A stretch of DNA of 64,000 nucleotides. Origin: Antilocapra americana. Lineage: Eukaryota; Chordata; Mammalia; Artiodactyla; Antilocapridae. Made by a program: the position numbers and the translations under genes. The notes under the pieces were generated by a model. It had not been told where the DNA came from and did not search any database. It saw only the letters and a program-made list of their open reading frames with translations. Position 1 is the stretch's first letter, and each line of letters begins with the position of its first letter. Where the stretch lies: positions 609,296 through 673,295 of the forward strand of contig ML664176.1 in assembly GCA_007570785.1 (NCBI GenBank). The letters run 5' to 3'. Below, in pieces: positions 63,969 through 64,000 of the stretch.

Positions 63969-64000
63969 TGTGTTGTTACAGTTGCTGACTTTATCCTAAG

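Larger units (their letters stand above)
31669..64000 (-). other. RORA: RORA upstream intron (partial, 32.3 kb in window)
   Basis: Everything above the first zinc-finger exon is read as intron of the minus-strand gene, because no further exon or promoter was recognised. Unique, mostly AT-rich blocks with no gene are 31670-33610, 34320-36220, 39860-41735, 41950-43855, 47370-49685, 49933-51100, 51235-53060, 54840-56810, 57313-58430, 59035-60713 and 61250-62435. If an alternative RORA first exon or a lncRNA starts here, the sequence alone does not reveal it. Confidence 0.75.

Noticed and set aside
31669..64000. A RORA isoform-specific first exon (short N-terminus MMYFVIAAMK type)
   Set aside because: I looked on the minus strand for a sequence able to encode this start followed by a donor and found none. 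It probably lies beyond the window.

Overview
This is ruminant nuclear DNA lying inside the nuclear-receptor gene RORA (RAR-related orphan receptor alpha). The gene runs on the minus strand, so its 5' side is at high coordinates. The ruminant assignment rests on repeat content. There are about fifteen tRNA-derived Bov-tA SINEs, about ten Bov-A/Bov-A2 or CHR-type SINEs, several BovB LINE fragments and ruminant L1 3' ends. Together these indicate a bovid-like pecoran such as cattle, buffalo, sheep or goat; the species cannot be fixed from the sequence alone.

Only RORA is supported as a gene. Five consecutive internal coding exons are visible, all with GT donors and AG acceptors and all in compatible phase. 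They are, in transcript order: 31583-31668 (first zinc finger of the DNA-binding domain), 11981-12122 (second zinc finger), 8644-9039 (hinge), 2407-2528 and 671-803 (start of the ligand-binding domain). They total 879 coding bases and translate without a stop to the protein I know as RORA. The alternative first exons lie beyond 64000. The remaining ligand-binding-domain exons, including the C-terminal AF-2 helix, lie before base 1.

The rest is intron. From high to low coordinates: 31669-64000 is the end of a large upstream intron, 12123-31582 the 19.5-kb intron that splits the two zinc fingers, 9040-11980 a 2.9-kb intron, 2529-8643 a 6.1-kb intron and 804-2406 a 1.6-kb intron. They hold a layered set of repeats. 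Old mammalian MIR, MER5A, Tigger and L1M remnants are interrupted by ruminant L1 3' ends, BovB, Bov-A2 and Bov-tA. Several insertions have clear target-site duplications. Between the repeats are AT-rich unique blocks that may include conserved non-coding elements, which cannot be shown from one sequence.

I found no new multi-gene system. The most informative observations are structural. They are a BovB insertion with a twin-priming (5' inversion) layout and a candidate target-site duplication; a 57-bp segment copied into the middle of a SINE from 1.55 kb away; two young 5'-truncated L1 insertions with perfect 16-17 bp duplications; an 84-bp mariner palindrome able to fold as a hairpin; inverted SINE pairs inside a transcribed intron; and a full match to the CTCF core motif.
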